A DNA stretch of 64,000 nt from Sphingomonadaceae bacterium (GTDB lineage: Bacteria; Pseudomonadota; Alphaproteobacteria; Sphingomonadales; Sphingomonadaceae). A program made the translations under genes and the position numbers. A model generated the notes under the pieces. That model was not told the DNA's origin. It worked only from the letters and a program-made list of their open reading frames with translations, and searched no databases. The stretch is taken from the NCBI GenBank assembly GCA_009926135.1, contig RFPL01000001.1, positions 434,001-498,000 on the forward strand, given 5' to 3'. Shown piece by piece: positions 8,325 to 17,237 of the stretch (positions within the stretch are counted from its first letter, which is position 1; every line of letters begins with the position of its first letter).

Positions 8325-10314
8325 CTTTTCCGCCCTCGCGCTGCTGGCCCTGGCTGGCCCGGCGCTGGCGGATACGCCCGATCCTGAAACGATTGTCGTC
8401 ACCGGCAAGGCGCTGGACCTCCCGGCTGGTCAGCGCGCCTTTGCCGGCGATGTTCTGACGGCGGAGGACGTCCGCACGCTCGCCTCGGGCCGGATCGAGG
8501 ACCTGCTGAGCCGCGCGGCCGGCATCCAGCAGTTCCGCCGCTCGGACAGCCGCTCCTCCAATCCTTCGGCGCAAGGCATCACCCTGCGCGGGCTGGGCGG
8601 CAATGCCTCCAGCCGCACACTGGTACTGCTTGATGGCGTGCCGCTGGTCGATCCGTTCTTCGGCTATGTCCCGCTTTCTGCCCTGCCGCCCGAGCGGCTG
8701 GATTCGGTCCGCGTCCTGCGCGGCGGCGGGGCTGGGGGCTTTGCCGCCGGAGCCGTGGCGGGGACGATCGACCTTTCGAGCGCCGGGCCTGAGACGCTCG
8801 GCCTGCTCTCCGCTTCGGCGCTGGTCAACGACCGGGGTGAGAGCGAACTGTCCACCTCGCTCGCCCCGCGCCTGGGTGGCGGCTTTGCCGTGGTCTCGGC
8901 CCGGTGGGACCGGGGGCAGGGGTTCTGGACCACGCCCGAAAGCCAGCGCGTGCCCGCCTCTGTTCGCGCGCGATTCGACAGCTGGTCGACCGGCTTGAGG
9001 GCTGTCGCGCCGCTAACTCCCGATGTAGAGCTTCAGGCCCGCGCACTGCTGTTCGATGACCAGCGCACGTTGCGCTTTGCCGGGGCTGATACCGGGGCCA
9101 GCGGGCAGGATGCCAGCCTGCGCCTCGTCGGCCGGGGGGCCTGGCAGTTCGAAGCGCTGGCCTATGTCCAGGCGCGCGATTTTTCCAACGTGGTCATTTC
9201 GGCAACCAGCTTTCGCAAGACGCTTGACCAGCGCCGCACTCCGGCGACGGGCCTTGGCGCGAAGTTCGAACTACGCCCGCCGCTGGGCGAGCGGCAGACG
9301 CTGCGGCTTGGCATCGACTGGCGCCGCCAGCGCGGCGAGATGCAGGAAGAGGCCTACAGTGCGGTCACGGGCCAGGTCACCGCGCGGCGCAAGGCCGGCG
9401 GGGTCAACAGCGACCTCGGCTTTTATGCCGAGCACGATTTGCGGTTCGGTCCGGCTCTGCTGACCTTGAGCGCGCGAGCTGATCGTTGGGATGTGGCCGA
9501 AGGTTTCTTCCGCGAAGCCAATGCCGCTGGCACCGTCACTACTGACCGCACATTTGCGGACCGCTCCGGCTGGCAGGAAAGCCTGCGCGGCGGGCTGCTG
9601 GTCGAAGCTGCGCCGGGGTTGGCTTTGCGCGCCGCCGCCTATACCGGACTGCGCCAGCCGACGCTAAACGAACTCTACCGGCCGTTCACGGTCTTCCCCG
9701 TCACCACCCGCGCCAATGCTGCACTGGAAAACGAGAGGCTTGAAGGCTTCGAGGGCGGGCTGGACTGGACGCCAGTAGCCGACCTGACGCTCCGCCTGAC
9801 CGGCTTTGACAACCGGGTGAAGGGAGCGATCGCCAATGTCACCCTAGGGCCCAATCTGCGCGAACGCCGCAATGTCGATGCGGTCCATTCGCGCGGGATC
9901 GAGGCTTCGGTTGCGGCAAAGCTGGGCACGGTCAGCCTTGATGCCGCGCTGTCATGGCTATCCGCCAAGGTCCAGGCGAGTGGCGCTTCGGCTGCGCTCA
10001 GTGGCAAGCGCCCAGCACAGGTCCCGCGTCTTTCGGCGAGCACGACTCTGGCCTGGCGCCCAGCACCGCGTTGGCTCCTCGCCGCCAGTCTGCGCCACAC
10101 CGGGGCGCAGTGGGAAGATGATCTGGAAACGGACCGCCTGCCTGCCGCAAACACGCTCGATGCCGTGGCCGAATTGCCGCTCACCCAGCGTCTGCTGCTG
10201 GTGCTGCGGGCCGAGAACCTGACCGACGAACGGGTTATCACCCGCAACCAGGCGGGCAGCATCGACCTTGGCGCGCCGCGCACCGTCTGGGCCGGTTTCC
10301 GCATTTCCATGTGA
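8299..10314 (+). CDS. TonB-dependent receptor whose 5' end overlaps tRNA-Thr
   Basis: A receptor of about 671 residues. The plug domain has the TonB-box-like ETIVVTGKA, DLLSRAAGIQQFRR, GITLRGLGGNASSRTLVLLDG and DSVRVLRGG, followed by a beta-barrel ending GAPRTVWAGFRISM. It resembles BtuB/FepA-size receptors for vitamins, metals or siderophores. The start is anomalous: in this frame TGA at 8287 is followed only by GTG 8299, inside tRNA-Thr, before the signal sequence. Read from there, residues 1-24 form a good signal peptide (MFESRKRHH, then FSALALLALAGPALA), with the basic n-region encoded by the tRNA 3' half. Either the message escapes tRNA processing, or the true start was lost and the gene is 5'-truncated. 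The identity of the barrel is secure; the start is not. Confidence 0.75.
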   Translation: MFESRKRHHFSALALLALAGPALADTPDPETIVVTGKALDLPAGQRAFAGDVLTAEDVRTLASGRIEDLLSRAAGIQQFRRSDSRSSNPSAQGITLRGLGGNASSRTLVLLDGVPLVDPFFGYVPLSALPPERLDSVRVLRGGGAGGFAAGAVAGTIDLSSAGPETLGLLSASALVNDRGESELSTSLAPRLGGGFAVVSARWDRGQGFWTTPESQRVPASVRARFDSWSTGLRAVAPLTPDVELQARALLFDDQRTLRFAGADTGASGQDASLRLVGRGAWQFEALAYVQARDFSNVVISATSFRKTLDQRRTPATGLGAKFELRPPLGERQTLRLGIDWRRQRGEMQEEAYSAVTGQVTARRKAGGVNSDLGFYAEHDLRFGPALLTLSARADRWDVAEGFFREANAAGTVTTDRTFADRSGWQESLRGGLLVEAAPGLALRAAAYTGLRQPTLNELYRPFTVFPVTTRANAALENERLEGFEGGLDWTPVADLTLRLTGFDNRVKGAIANVTLGPNLRERRNVDAVHSRGIEASVAAKLGTVSLDAALSWLSAKVQASGASAALSGKRPAQVPRLSASTTLAWRPAPRWLLAASLRHTGAQWEDDLETDRLPAANTLDAVAELPLTQRLLLVLRAENLTDERVITRNQAGSIDLGAPRTVWAGFRISM

Positions 10315-10361
10315 GCCAGCTTGGCTTAGGAAAGCCCACAAAGCACAACCGGAGGGATCAG

Positions 10362-11135
10362 ATGGCCACCTCGATCAAGAACGCTCACGCCCGCAACCTC
10401 GATTGCAGCGAGGCCGAATGGGCGGCGCGGCAGGAACTCGCTGCCTGCTACCGCGTGTTCGATCACCTGGGGTGGAGCGAGTCGATCTACAACCACATCT
10501 CGCTGAAGGTGCCGGGCGAGGACGGGGCCTTCCTGATCAACCCTTACGGCCTGCACTATTCCGAGGTCTGTGCGAGCAACCTCGTCAAGATCGACATCGA
10601 CGGGAATACCCTCGATGGCAGCCCTTTCCCGGTCAACAAGGCGGGCTTTACCCAGCACGCCTATTTTCACCGCCACGTCGATTGGGCCCATGCGATCTGC
10701 CACACCCACACGACCGCGACGATGGCGGTGTGCAGCTTGGAAGGCGGCCTCCAGCCGGTAAACTTCTATGCCTGCAACTTCATCGGCAAGCTGAGCTATC
10801 ACGATTTCGAAGGCGTCACGGTGCGCGGGGAAGAGGGTGAGCGGCTGCTTGCCAACCTGGGCGACAATCGCATCCTGATGCTGCGCAATCACGGCCCGGT
10901 GATCCTCGGCCGCTCGATTGGTGAGATCTTCATCCAGCACTGGTCGCTGCAGCGCGCCTGCGAGATACAGCTGGCGACCATGGCGGCCGGCCAGCCGGTG
11001 GTGATCCCGGACGAGGTCGTCGCCGTGCACCAGCGCGATGTCGGACAGGTCCGCCTGCCCGGCGGGCCCGGCAAGGCTGATTTCGATGCCTGGGTGCGGA
11101 TTATCGACCGGACCGACCGCAGCTGGCGCGACTAA
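10362..11135 (+). CDS. Class II aldolase/adducin family protein
   Basis: A 257-residue member of the zinc-dependent class II aldolase/adducin fold, which includes fuculose- and ribulose-phosphate aldolases and epimerases. The zinc-binding HTH of AICHTHTTATM lies near residue 110 and the third His in LMLRNHGPVI near 170. ATG 10362 has GGAGGG 5 nt upstream; the upstream in-frame start at 10311 is rejected because it overlaps the receptor gene. A [2Fe-2S] protein gene starts 9 bp downstream, suggesting cotranscription. The long form with HTHTTATM is common in Sphingomonadales, where the substrate is unknown. Confidence 0.85.
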   Translation: MATSIKNAHARNLDCSEAEWAARQELAACYRVFDHLGWSESIYNHISLKVPGEDGAFLINPYGLHYSEVCASNLVKIDIDGNTLDGSPFPVNKAGFTQHAYFHRHVDWAHAICHTHTTATMAVCSLEGGLQPVNFYACNFIGKLSYHDFEGVTVRGEEGERLLANLGDNRILMLRNHGPVILGRSIGEIFIQHWSLQRACEIQLATMAAGQPVVIPDEVVAVHQRDVGQVRLPGGPGKADFDAWVRIIDRTDRSWRD

Positions 11136-11144
11136 CCCCGCCCG

Positions 11145-11681
11145 ATGTCCAGCCTGACTGTCAACGAACGGCCGCTTGCCTTCGACATGGATCCGCAGAC
11201 CCCACTGCTGTGGGCGCTGCGCGATGGCGCCAACCTGACCGGTACCAAATATGGCTGCGGGGTGGGTGATTGCGGGGCCTGCATGGTGTTGATCGATGGC
11301 GAGGCGAAGCTGTCGTGCATGATGACCCTGGCCGAGGCCGAGGGGCGAGCAGTGACCACGATCGAGGGCCTCTCGCCCGATCGTTCACATCCGGTGCAGC
11401 AGGCGCTGGTGGCACAGCAGGCAATCCAGTGCGGCTTCTGCACCCCGGGAATCGCCATTACCGCTGCGGCGCTGCTTGCGCGCAACGCCGATCCCTCGCC
11501 AGACGACATCAAGGCCGCCGTGCCAAACCTGTGCCGCTGCGGGGTCTATCCCCGGCTGGTCACAGCGATCCAGCAAGCAGGGCGAGTGATGCGGCGGCTG
11601 GAGACTATTGCCCCGGTCCCAGCCCCCGGCACCTCGCCAGAAGATGCGGCGCGCGCCGTGCCGGCGATCAAGGCACCCTGA
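11145..11681 (+). CDS. Orphan [2Fe-2S] subunit of a molybdenum hydroxylase (isoquinoline oxidoreductase alpha type)
   Basis: A 178-residue protein with the two [2Fe-2S] domains of xanthine-oxidase-family small subunits. The plant-type ferredoxin cysteines are in YGCGVGDCGACMV (about residues 36-48) with a fourth Cys near 59. The helical domain carries IQCGFCTPGI and NLCRCGVYPR. Such subunits normally pass electrons between a molybdopterin subunit and a cytochrome or FAD partner encoded alongside. No large subunit follows: after 15 bp the next gene is a convergent TonB receptor. It sits 9 bp after the class II aldolase gene. The extra C-terminal tail is low complexity (Pro/Ala). Confidence 0.87.
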   Translation: MSSLTVNERPLAFDMDPQTPLLWALRDGANLTGTKYGCGVGDCGACMVLIDGEAKLSCMMTLAEAEGRAVTTIEGLSPDRSHPVQQALVAQQAIQCGFCTPGIAITAAALLARNADPSPDDIKAAVPNLCRCGVYPRLVTAIQQAGRVMRRLETIAPVPAPGTSPEDAARAVPAIKAP

Positions 11682-11696
11682 CGGGCCGCATCACTT

Positions 11697-13793
11697 TCAG
11701 AACCTGATCTTCGCCCCCAGCCGGGCATTCAGCGGCGCACCGGTGTTGATGTTGTTATCGGTGTGGGCGCTGGGGAAGTAGTCCGTGTCGGTCAGGTTCT
11801 CGACATTAAGCTGCAGCTGCACCGCGTCCGAGACCTTGTAGAACAGCGCGGCGTCGATCCGGGTGAAGCCGGGCAGGCGGACCTGGTTGCTGATCGTGGT
11901 GAACTGCTGGCTCTGACGGACCGCCCCGATCGCCACGCCCAGCCGATCGGTGAAATCATACCGGCCCCAGACCGAGAACTGATGACGCGGGAGCTGGGCA
12001 AGGGTGCGGCCGGCCGGGGCCGAAGCGGTGGTCTTGGTAATTTCACCATCCTGCAAGGTATAGCCAAGCGTCACCTGCAGCCCCTTGGTGATCTGCCCGA
12101 CCATCGCCAGCTCCAGCCCCTTGGTGCGGCTTTTGCCGGTCTGGACAACTACGCCGGTTACCGGATCGTTGGCGCGAGTATTGGTGCGGTCGATCTGGAA
12201 GGCGGCGGCAGTGAAGGCCAGCCGCTCGGTCAGGTCCCACTTTACGCCCGCCTCCAGGTTGCGGAACTCTTCCGGGGCAAGGCTGGCGGTGGTCGCGTCG
12301 AGCACGGTGAACTGGTCGCCGGATTGCGGCAGGAAGCTCTTGGCGTAGCTGGCGTAGAGCGAGACATTCTTACGCGGCTTGATGATCAGGCCGGCCCGCG
12401 GACTCCACTTGCCGTCGCTGCGGCTGGCGGCAAAGCCGTTAACCCGGTTGGTCGAGGTGATGCGGAAATCGTCATAGCGCAGTCCCACGACCACCTTGAT
12501 CAAGTCGCCCAGGTCGATCTGGTCCTGGATATAGGCTGACAGTGCCCGAACCTTGGACAGGCTCGAGCGGCTGCTCGCGCCGAACGTGACCGTGGGGAGC
12601 GTCAGCCGCTGCGCCAGCGGCACGGTGACGCGGCTGGCGGCAACCACGCCAAAGCTGGCCTCGCTGCGCTTGGCGTCGGTCAGCTGGTCGCTGGCTTCGA
12701 AGCCGAGCAGCAACTGGTGGCCGATCCCGGCAGTTTCAGCCTTCCAGACCAGGTTGCCCTGGACAGTCCAGTTCTCGCGGATCGTGTCGCTGTTATAGCC
12801 TTCCAGCTCGACTGTCGTCGCCGTGGCCGGCGAGCGGGCGTATACGTTGCCATAGTACTTGTCGTAATGGGCGTATTGTCCGGTCAGGTTGGCAGACAAC
12901 GCATCGCTGAAATCGTGATCGAGCCGGGCGCGGGCAATGTGCGCCCGGACCGAGCTTTCATTGGCGGTCGGGCTGCCGAACAGCGTTTTGTCATAGCCGG
13001 TCAGCGGCGTGCCGCCGAACGAGGGGACCCCGCGGTCGGTAAGGCGCTGGTCGTCCGCATATTCATAGCCGAGGACCACGCGGGTTGCTTCGCCAAGCTT
13101 CCAGCCCAGCGTCGGGGCGATCCCGACGAAGTGGCCATTGTAGAAATCGCGGTGATTGGCGAAGTCTTCATAAGTCGCGTTCAGCCGGGCAGCCATGCTC
13201 TCGCCGATCTGCTGGTCGAGGTCAGCGGCCAGCGACCAGCCGCCGAAGCTGTCGACTCCGCCGGCAAAGTCGGTGCGGGTCTTGTCAAATTCAGGGGCCT
13301 TGGAAACGCGGTTGATCACCCCGCCGCCGCCGCCGCGCCCGAAGATCAGCGCATTGGCGCCCTTCAACACTTCGATCCGGTCAATGTTGTAGAGCGAGCG
13401 GTAATATTGCGCGTCGTCGCGCAGGCCATCGAGGAAGAAATCGGCGGTGGTGCTTTGCCCGCGCAGGGTAATCTGGTCGCGGTGGCCTTCGCCCTGGCCC
13501 AGCACCACGCCGGGGACATAGCGCAGCGCATCGCCAAGCGATTCGACGCCTTGGTCGTCCAGCTGTTCGCGGCTGAGGACCGTGACGGTCTGCGGCACGT
13601 CGATCAGCGGGGTCTCGGTCTTGGTGGCGGTGCGGGTCTTTTCGATATCGTAGCCGTCGGGCACGCCGTAAACGATGATTGCAGGCGCATTGGCAGCCTC
13701 GGCCGCCATTTCCGCTTGCGCCGGGGCCGCGATGGCAACGGCTGGCAACACGGTCGAGGCGAGCAGGGCAAGGCGCATGGCAGCAGTGTTCAT
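11697..13793 (-). CDS. TonB-dependent siderophore receptor, Fur-regulated type
   Basis: A 698-residue receptor of the catecholate/ferrichrome (Fiu/FhuA-like) group. The signal peptide is at residues 1-28, followed by a TonB-box-like AIIVYGV, the conserved ETPLIDVPQTVTVLSREQL, and plug motifs LRYVPGVV, ITLRGQS, DFFLDGLRDDAQYYR and VLKGANALIFGRGGGGG. The barrel ends NARLGAKIRF with terminal Phe. Two dyads resembling Fur boxes lie 13 and 45 bp upstream of its ATG, fitting repression when iron is replete. No siderophore biosynthesis or inner-membrane transporter genes are adjacent. Confidence 0.92.
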   Translation of the reverse strand: MNTAAMRLALLASTVLPAVAIAAPAQAEMAAEAANAPAIIVYGVPDGYDIEKTRTATKTETPLIDVPQTVTVLSREQLDDQGVESLGDALRYVPGVVLGQGEGHRDQITLRGQSTTADFFLDGLRDDAQYYRSLYNIDRIEVLKGANALIFGRGGGGGVINRVSKAPEFDKTRTDFAGGVDSFGGWSLAADLDQQIGESMAARLNATYEDFANHRDFYNGHFVGIAPTLGWKLGEATRVVLGYEYADDQRLTDRGVPSFGGTPLTGYDKTLFGSPTANESSVRAHIARARLDHDFSDALSANLTGQYAHYDKYYGNVYARSPATATTVELEGYNSDTIRENWTVQGNLVWKAETAGIGHQLLLGFEASDQLTDAKRSEASFGVVAASRVTVPLAQRLTLPTVTFGASSRSSLSKVRALSAYIQDQIDLGDLIKVVVGLRYDDFRITSTNRVNGFAASRSDGKWSPRAGLIIKPRKNVSLYASYAKSFLPQSGDQFTVLDATTASLAPEEFRNLEAGVKWDLTERLAFTAAAFQIDRTNTRANDPVTGVVVQTGKSRTKGLELAMVGQITKGLQVTLGYTLQDGEITKTTASAPAGRTLAQLPRHQFSVWGRYDFTDRLGVAIGAVRQSQQFTTISNQVRLPGFTRIDAALFYKVSDAVQLQLNVENLTDTDYFPSAHTDNNINTGAPLNARLGAKIRF

Positions 13794-13805
13794 CGGATCC
13801 CCATT

Positions 13806-13856
13806 TGCGAATGATTTGCAATAACGAGAATGCCGCTAATGCGAATCGCTCGCATT
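13806..13856. promoter_or_regulatory. Two candidate Fur-box dyads upstream of the siderophore receptor
   Basis: Box 1 (13806-13820) is TGCGAATGATTTGCA, a 7-1-7 inverted repeat with one mismatch and the layout of a Fur box core. Box 2 (13838-13856) has perfect arms AATGCGA and TCGCATT around 5 nt. They lie between the divergent siderophore receptor and arsC genes, box 1 next to the receptor's ribosome-binding site. Fur binding is inferred from sequence pattern and the iron-related neighbour. Confidence 0.6.
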
Positions 13857-13925
13857 GACAAGGATCAAATTGCTGGCGCGAGCGTTTTTGCTAAGGGAAC
13901 GCGACGAACCGAAAGGAAGGCTCCC

Positions 13926-14270
13926 GTGAAAGCAACGATCTGGCACAACCCGTCCTGCGGCACCTCGCGCAAGACTCTCGCGATCCTGCAGGAGACGCCG
14001 GGCGTAGACGTGACCGTGGTCGAATACCTGCTCACCCCGCCGAGCGCGGACAAGCTTGCCCAGCTTTATCGCGATGCTGGGATCACTCCGCAGCAGGGTC
14101 TGCGCCTGCGCGGTACCGATGCGGAAGAGCGCGGGCTGCCGTCAGCCGATACCGCCACGGTCCTGGCGGCGATGGCCGCCGAGCCGAAGCTGATCGAGCG
14201 GCCGCTGGTCGAGACCGACAAGGGCGTGCGGCTATGCCGCCCGCAGGACATGGTGCTGGAAATCCTCTAG
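13926..14270 (+). CDS. arsC: Arsenate reductase, ArsC glutaredoxin-dependent family
   Basis: A 114-residue thioredoxin-fold enzyme reducing arsenate to arsenite with glutathione and glutaredoxin. The catalytic Cys is in NPSCGTSRKTL near residue 9, and the three Arg clusters of the family are represented by RLRGTDAEE, LIERPLV and GVRLCRP. GTG 13926 is chosen because AAGGAAGG lies 5 nt upstream; the longer ATG start at 13830 would run through the Fur-like dyad. No arsenic regulator or efflux gene is adjacent, so a general ArsC/YffB-like role cannot be excluded. The stop overlaps the convergent MFS gene by 4 bp. Confidence 0.87.
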   Translation: MKATIWHNPSCGTSRKTLAILQETPGVDVTVVEYLLTPPSADKLAQLYRDAGITPQQGLRLRGTDAEERGLPSADTATVLAAMAAEPKLIERPLVETDKGVRLCRPQDMVLEIL

Positions 14271-15631
14271 CGCTGCTCGAGCAGGTCTTCGTCCTTACCC
14301 AGACCCTTGAGGCCCAGCATCAACACCGCAAGGCACAGCAGCTCGATCACCGCAAAGCCGATCCACGAGGAATGGCCATAGAGCCAGACCCCGACCGCCG
14401 GTGCGACGATATAGGCGGCGCCATTGACCGAAGCGACGATCCCCGCCGACTGGCCCTGTTCGGCACGTGACACCGCCAGCGAGGCTCCGGCGGTGAAGCC
14501 CGGGCGGAACAGGCCGAAGCCCAGGCAGGCGATGGCGGTCCCGATGGTGATGGCGTGCAGGTCGCCCGCCACGGCCAGCAGGGCGACTCCCAGTGCAGCC
14601 AGGCTGACGCCCCACAGCGCCGATGAACGCGGACCCAGCTTCCACAGCGGGATAATTCCCCACTGCGCCAGCAAGGTCGCGATCGCGCCCGACATCAGCA
14701 CCAGGCCGGTCGGCCCGGCCCCTTCCATTGGCGTGGCGCGCAGCCCCAGCCGGTCGAGGATCAGGAAACCGACAATCCCCATGACCATCGCTTGGGCGTG
14801 GCCGCCAAGCAGGCCTGCCACCAACCACGGCCGGATCCGCCGATCAGTCCACTTGAGGTCTGGAACCGAGGCCGGGAGCGCGCCGTTGTCCGGTTCCTCA
14901 CCCGCGCTCTCGCCCTCGCCGCGCATCCGCGAATCGGAATTGGCGCTGAACGGGGCGGCCAGCACTTCGCCGCGCGCGGCATAGGCCGGGGCATCGTCGG
15001 GCAGCCGCAGCCGCAAGGCGGTCAGCACGGCAACCGCGATCAGCGTGAAGGCGAAAAAGGGGCTGACCAGGCCAAGGCCAGGCAGGATCAACAATGGGGC
15101 CAGAGCCGGGCCAAGCACGGTGCCGAGCCCGAAGCTGGAGGAAATCAGCGAGAGCGACTGGGTCCGCTCCGCCCGGCTGGTGCGACTGGCGACATAGGCC
15201 TGGACCGCCGGCGGTGCGGCCGAACCGAAACCGCCGTAAAGCGAGCGGCAGGCGGCGAAGAGCAACAGGGTGCCAATTGCCCCCAGGTAGCCATGCAGCC
15301 CCAGCCACAGCGCCATTCCGCACAACCCAAAGCTGGAAATGAAACCCATCAGCCCCAGCGCCATCATCGCCTTGCGCCCGCGCCGGTCGCTGCGCCGCGC
15401 CCAGAATGGCGCACACAGCATCCACAGCAGCGCCGACCAGGTGTAGGCGAGGCTGATCCAGAAATCCTGCACCTTCAGCGCCGTGCCGATCGAGGGCATG
15501 ACCGATTGCATTGCCGTATTGCCCGCTGCGGTCACCAGCATGACGGTGAACAGCAGGGCGACACGCGCCCGCGGCAGCGTGGCCGTGCCGCCGGCCGCGG
15601 CCTCTGGCAGGGGGGGTGCGGAATTGGTCAT
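14267..15631 (-). CDS. Major facilitator superfamily transporter
   Basis: A 454-residue inner-membrane protein with about 12 hydrophobic helices in two halves separated by a hydrophilic loop of about 55 residues. The MFS loop signature appears as GRKAMMALGLMGF after WARRSDRR between helices 2 and 3, and PAVQAYVASRTSRAERT marks helices 4-5. ATG 15631 is preceded by AGGGAC; the longer 15679 start is rejected. The substrate is unknown; the sequence resembles drug-efflux-type MFS proteins. It is divergent from the methyltransferase gene and convergent with arsC. Confidence 0.87.
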   Translation of the reverse strand: MTNSAPPLPEAAAGGTATLPRARVALLFTVMLVTAAGNTAMQSVMPSIGTALKVQDFWISLAYTWSALLWMLCAPFWARRSDRRGRKAMMALGLMGFISSFGLCGMALWLGLHGYLGAIGTLLLFAACRSLYGGFGSAAPPAVQAYVASRTSRAERTQSLSLISSSFGLGTVLGPALAPLLILPGLGLVSPFFAFTLIAVAVLTALRLRLPDDAPAYAARGEVLAAPFSANSDSRMRGEGESAGEEPDNGALPASVPDLKWTDRRIRPWLVAGLLGGHAQAMVMGIVGFLILDRLGLRATPMEGAGPTGLVLMSGAIATLLAQWGIIPLWKLGPRSSALWGVSLAALGVALLAVAGDLHAITIGTAIACLGFGLFRPGFTAGASLAVSRAEQGQSAGIVASVNGAAYIVAPAVGVWLYGHSSWIGFAVIELLCLAVLMLGLKGLGKDEDLLEQR

Positions 15632-15729
15632 CGCTGCTGTCCCTAAGTCCGTCGCAACTGCCTTGCAATGGGCCGGCAAATTTGGGAAAGCAGTGTGCTA
15701 TCTGGACAAGACAGGAACCAGCCCCCCGC

Positions 15730-16356
15730 ATGACTACCACCGAGCTTGCCCGCAAGCCGCTTTCGGCCCGCATCAAGCACCGCATCAAGCGCGCAATGGG
15801 GCCCTGGGGGGTCTTCCTGCAAGGCTTCATCGAACATCCGGTGATGGTCGGGTCGATCATCCCGTCATCGCGCTTCACCATCGCCCGGATGCTGGGGCCT
15901 GTGAAGTGGGATGAGTGCAAGCTGTTCGTCGAATACGGTCCCGGCGTCGGCACCTTTTGCCGCCCGGTGCTTGAGCGGCTGCCGCGCGACGGGCGGCTGA
16001 TCGTTATCGATACCAACCCGCTTTACATCGATTACCTGAAAGCAACGATTGCCGACAGCCGGTTCATTCCGGTGTTGGGATCGGCGGCCGACGTGGAAGA
16101 TATCGTCCACGCCCACGGCTTTGACCATGCAGACTATGTCCTCTCGGGCCTGCCGTTTTCGACCCTGCCCGATGGCGTCGGTCCGGCAATCGCGTCGGCG
16201 ACGCACCGCGTGCTGCGTCCCGGTGGAGCCTTCCTGGTCTATCAGTTCAGCGCCCGGGCACGCGATTTCATGGCCCGGCACTTCACCCGGATCGACGCCG
16301 ATTTCGAGCCGCTCAATGTCCTGCCCTGCAAGCTGTTCTGGGGCTGGAAAGAGTAG
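15730..16356 (+). CDS. SAM-dependent methyltransferase, PmtA-like
   Basis: A 208-residue class I methyltransferase. Motif I is FVEYGPGVGTFCRPV near residue 60, the acidic motif II is LIVIDTNPLY, and motif IV is DYVLSGLPFSTLP. An N-terminal segment with GSIIPSSRF precedes the Rossmann fold, as in bacterial phospholipid N-methyltransferases (PmtA) and related ribosomal-RNA-adenine-type enzymes. Phosphatidylethanolamine methylation is plausible for an alphaproteobacterium but is inference. ATG 15730 lies after AGGA; it is divergent from the MFS gene. Confidence 0.8.
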   Translation: MTTTELARKPLSARIKHRIKRAMGPWGVFLQGFIEHPVMVGSIIPSSRFTIARMLGPVKWDECKLFVEYGPGVGTFCRPVLERLPRDGRLIVIDTNPLYIDYLKATIADSRFIPVLGSAADVEDIVHAHGFDHADYVLSGLPFSTLPDGVGPAIASATHRVLRPGGAFLVYQFSARARDFMARHFTRIDADFEPLNVLPCKLFWGWKE

Positions 16357-16359
16357 CGT

Positions 16360-17175
16360 CTATTCGATCGGGATGACCGGCGCGGTCGCTTCCGGGCGAG
16401 CCAGCTGGCGATACGTCGCGGCGTAGACCGCCATGAAGAAGATCGCCATCACCGCCTGGAGCGCAGCGGAAACCAGCGTGCCGAGTGCGGTGCCTAGTTC
16501 CATCCCCAGCACCAGTCGCAGCAGCAGGTCGGCCAGCCCGCCGACCAGCAGGATCACGATCCCGAAGCCGACCAGCAGCAAGGCATTGAACAGGGTCAGG
16601 CGGCCTGCATTGCCCCGGGTCAGGTCCCATGACCGACGCAAGGCGGCAATCGGATTGCGCTCACCCTCGACCATCACCACCGGGGCGATCAGCGAGATCC
16701 TGACCATCACATAGACCAGCGCGACCAGACAGGCAGCCACTACCACTGTCGCCAATGCCTGCACGCCAGTCAGTGCCACCAGCATGATCGGAATCAGCGC
16801 CGCCAAGACAAAACCCATCCCGGCCAGCAATTGCGCCAGGATCACCGGCAGCGCGCCGCGCAGGGCCAGCTTCAGCGCCTCGGCCACAGTTGGACGGGTG
16901 CGATCGGTATACAGTGCCAGCATCGCCAGGGTGCCGATCACCTGGCACACCGCCATGCCCAGCAACCACGGCCAGGCGCTGTCGTAATAGTTGGACAGCA
17001 TAGCCATCAGCCCGTCGCGATCGATCCCAGCCGGGGGCTCGGGCGGCGGGGCGAGGATGCCCACTGCAAAACTTGGCAGGACTAGGAATACCCCGGCCAG
17101 TGCCCAGAGGACATCGCGGTTGGCGGATACGAGCGCAGTCGCTTCCTGCCAGGCCCGGTTGCTGTCAAACCGCAT
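16360..17175 (-). CDS. Multi-spanning membrane protein (GlpQ membrane-domain-like), unknown function
   Basis: A 271-residue integral membrane protein with about six hydrophobic helices. The segment GERNPIAALRRSWDLTRGN between helices is the hallmark of the family annotated as glycerophosphoryl diester phosphodiesterase membrane domain; no catalytic domain is attached. ATG 17175 is preceded by GGGAGAG, so the ATG at 17226 is rejected. It is convergent with the methyltransferase gene (3-bp gap) and divergent from lipB. No function can be assigned. Confidence 0.8.
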   Translation of the reverse strand: MRFDSNRAWQEATALVSANRDVLWALAGVFLVLPSFAVGILAPPPEPPAGIDRDGLMAMLSNYYDSAWPWLLGMAVCQVIGTLAMLALYTDRTRPTVAEALKLALRGALPVILAQLLAGMGFVLAALIPIMLVALTGVQALATVVVAACLVALVYVMVRISLIAPVVMVEGERNPIAALRRSWDLTRGNAGRLTLFNALLLVGFGIVILLVGGLADLLLRLVLGMELGTALGTLVSAALQAVMAIFFMAVYAATYRQLARPEATAPVIPIE

Positions 17176-17237
17176 TGCTCGCTCTCCCAAATGATGCCCC
17201 TTGATAACAGCAGCGATTGCCGCCACGCAACTTGACT

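Noticed and set aside
12717..13814. 365-codon plus-strand frame opposite the siderophore receptor
   Set aside because: No domain, repetitive Val/Gly/Arg composition typical of shadow frames; the minus frame is clearly a receptor.
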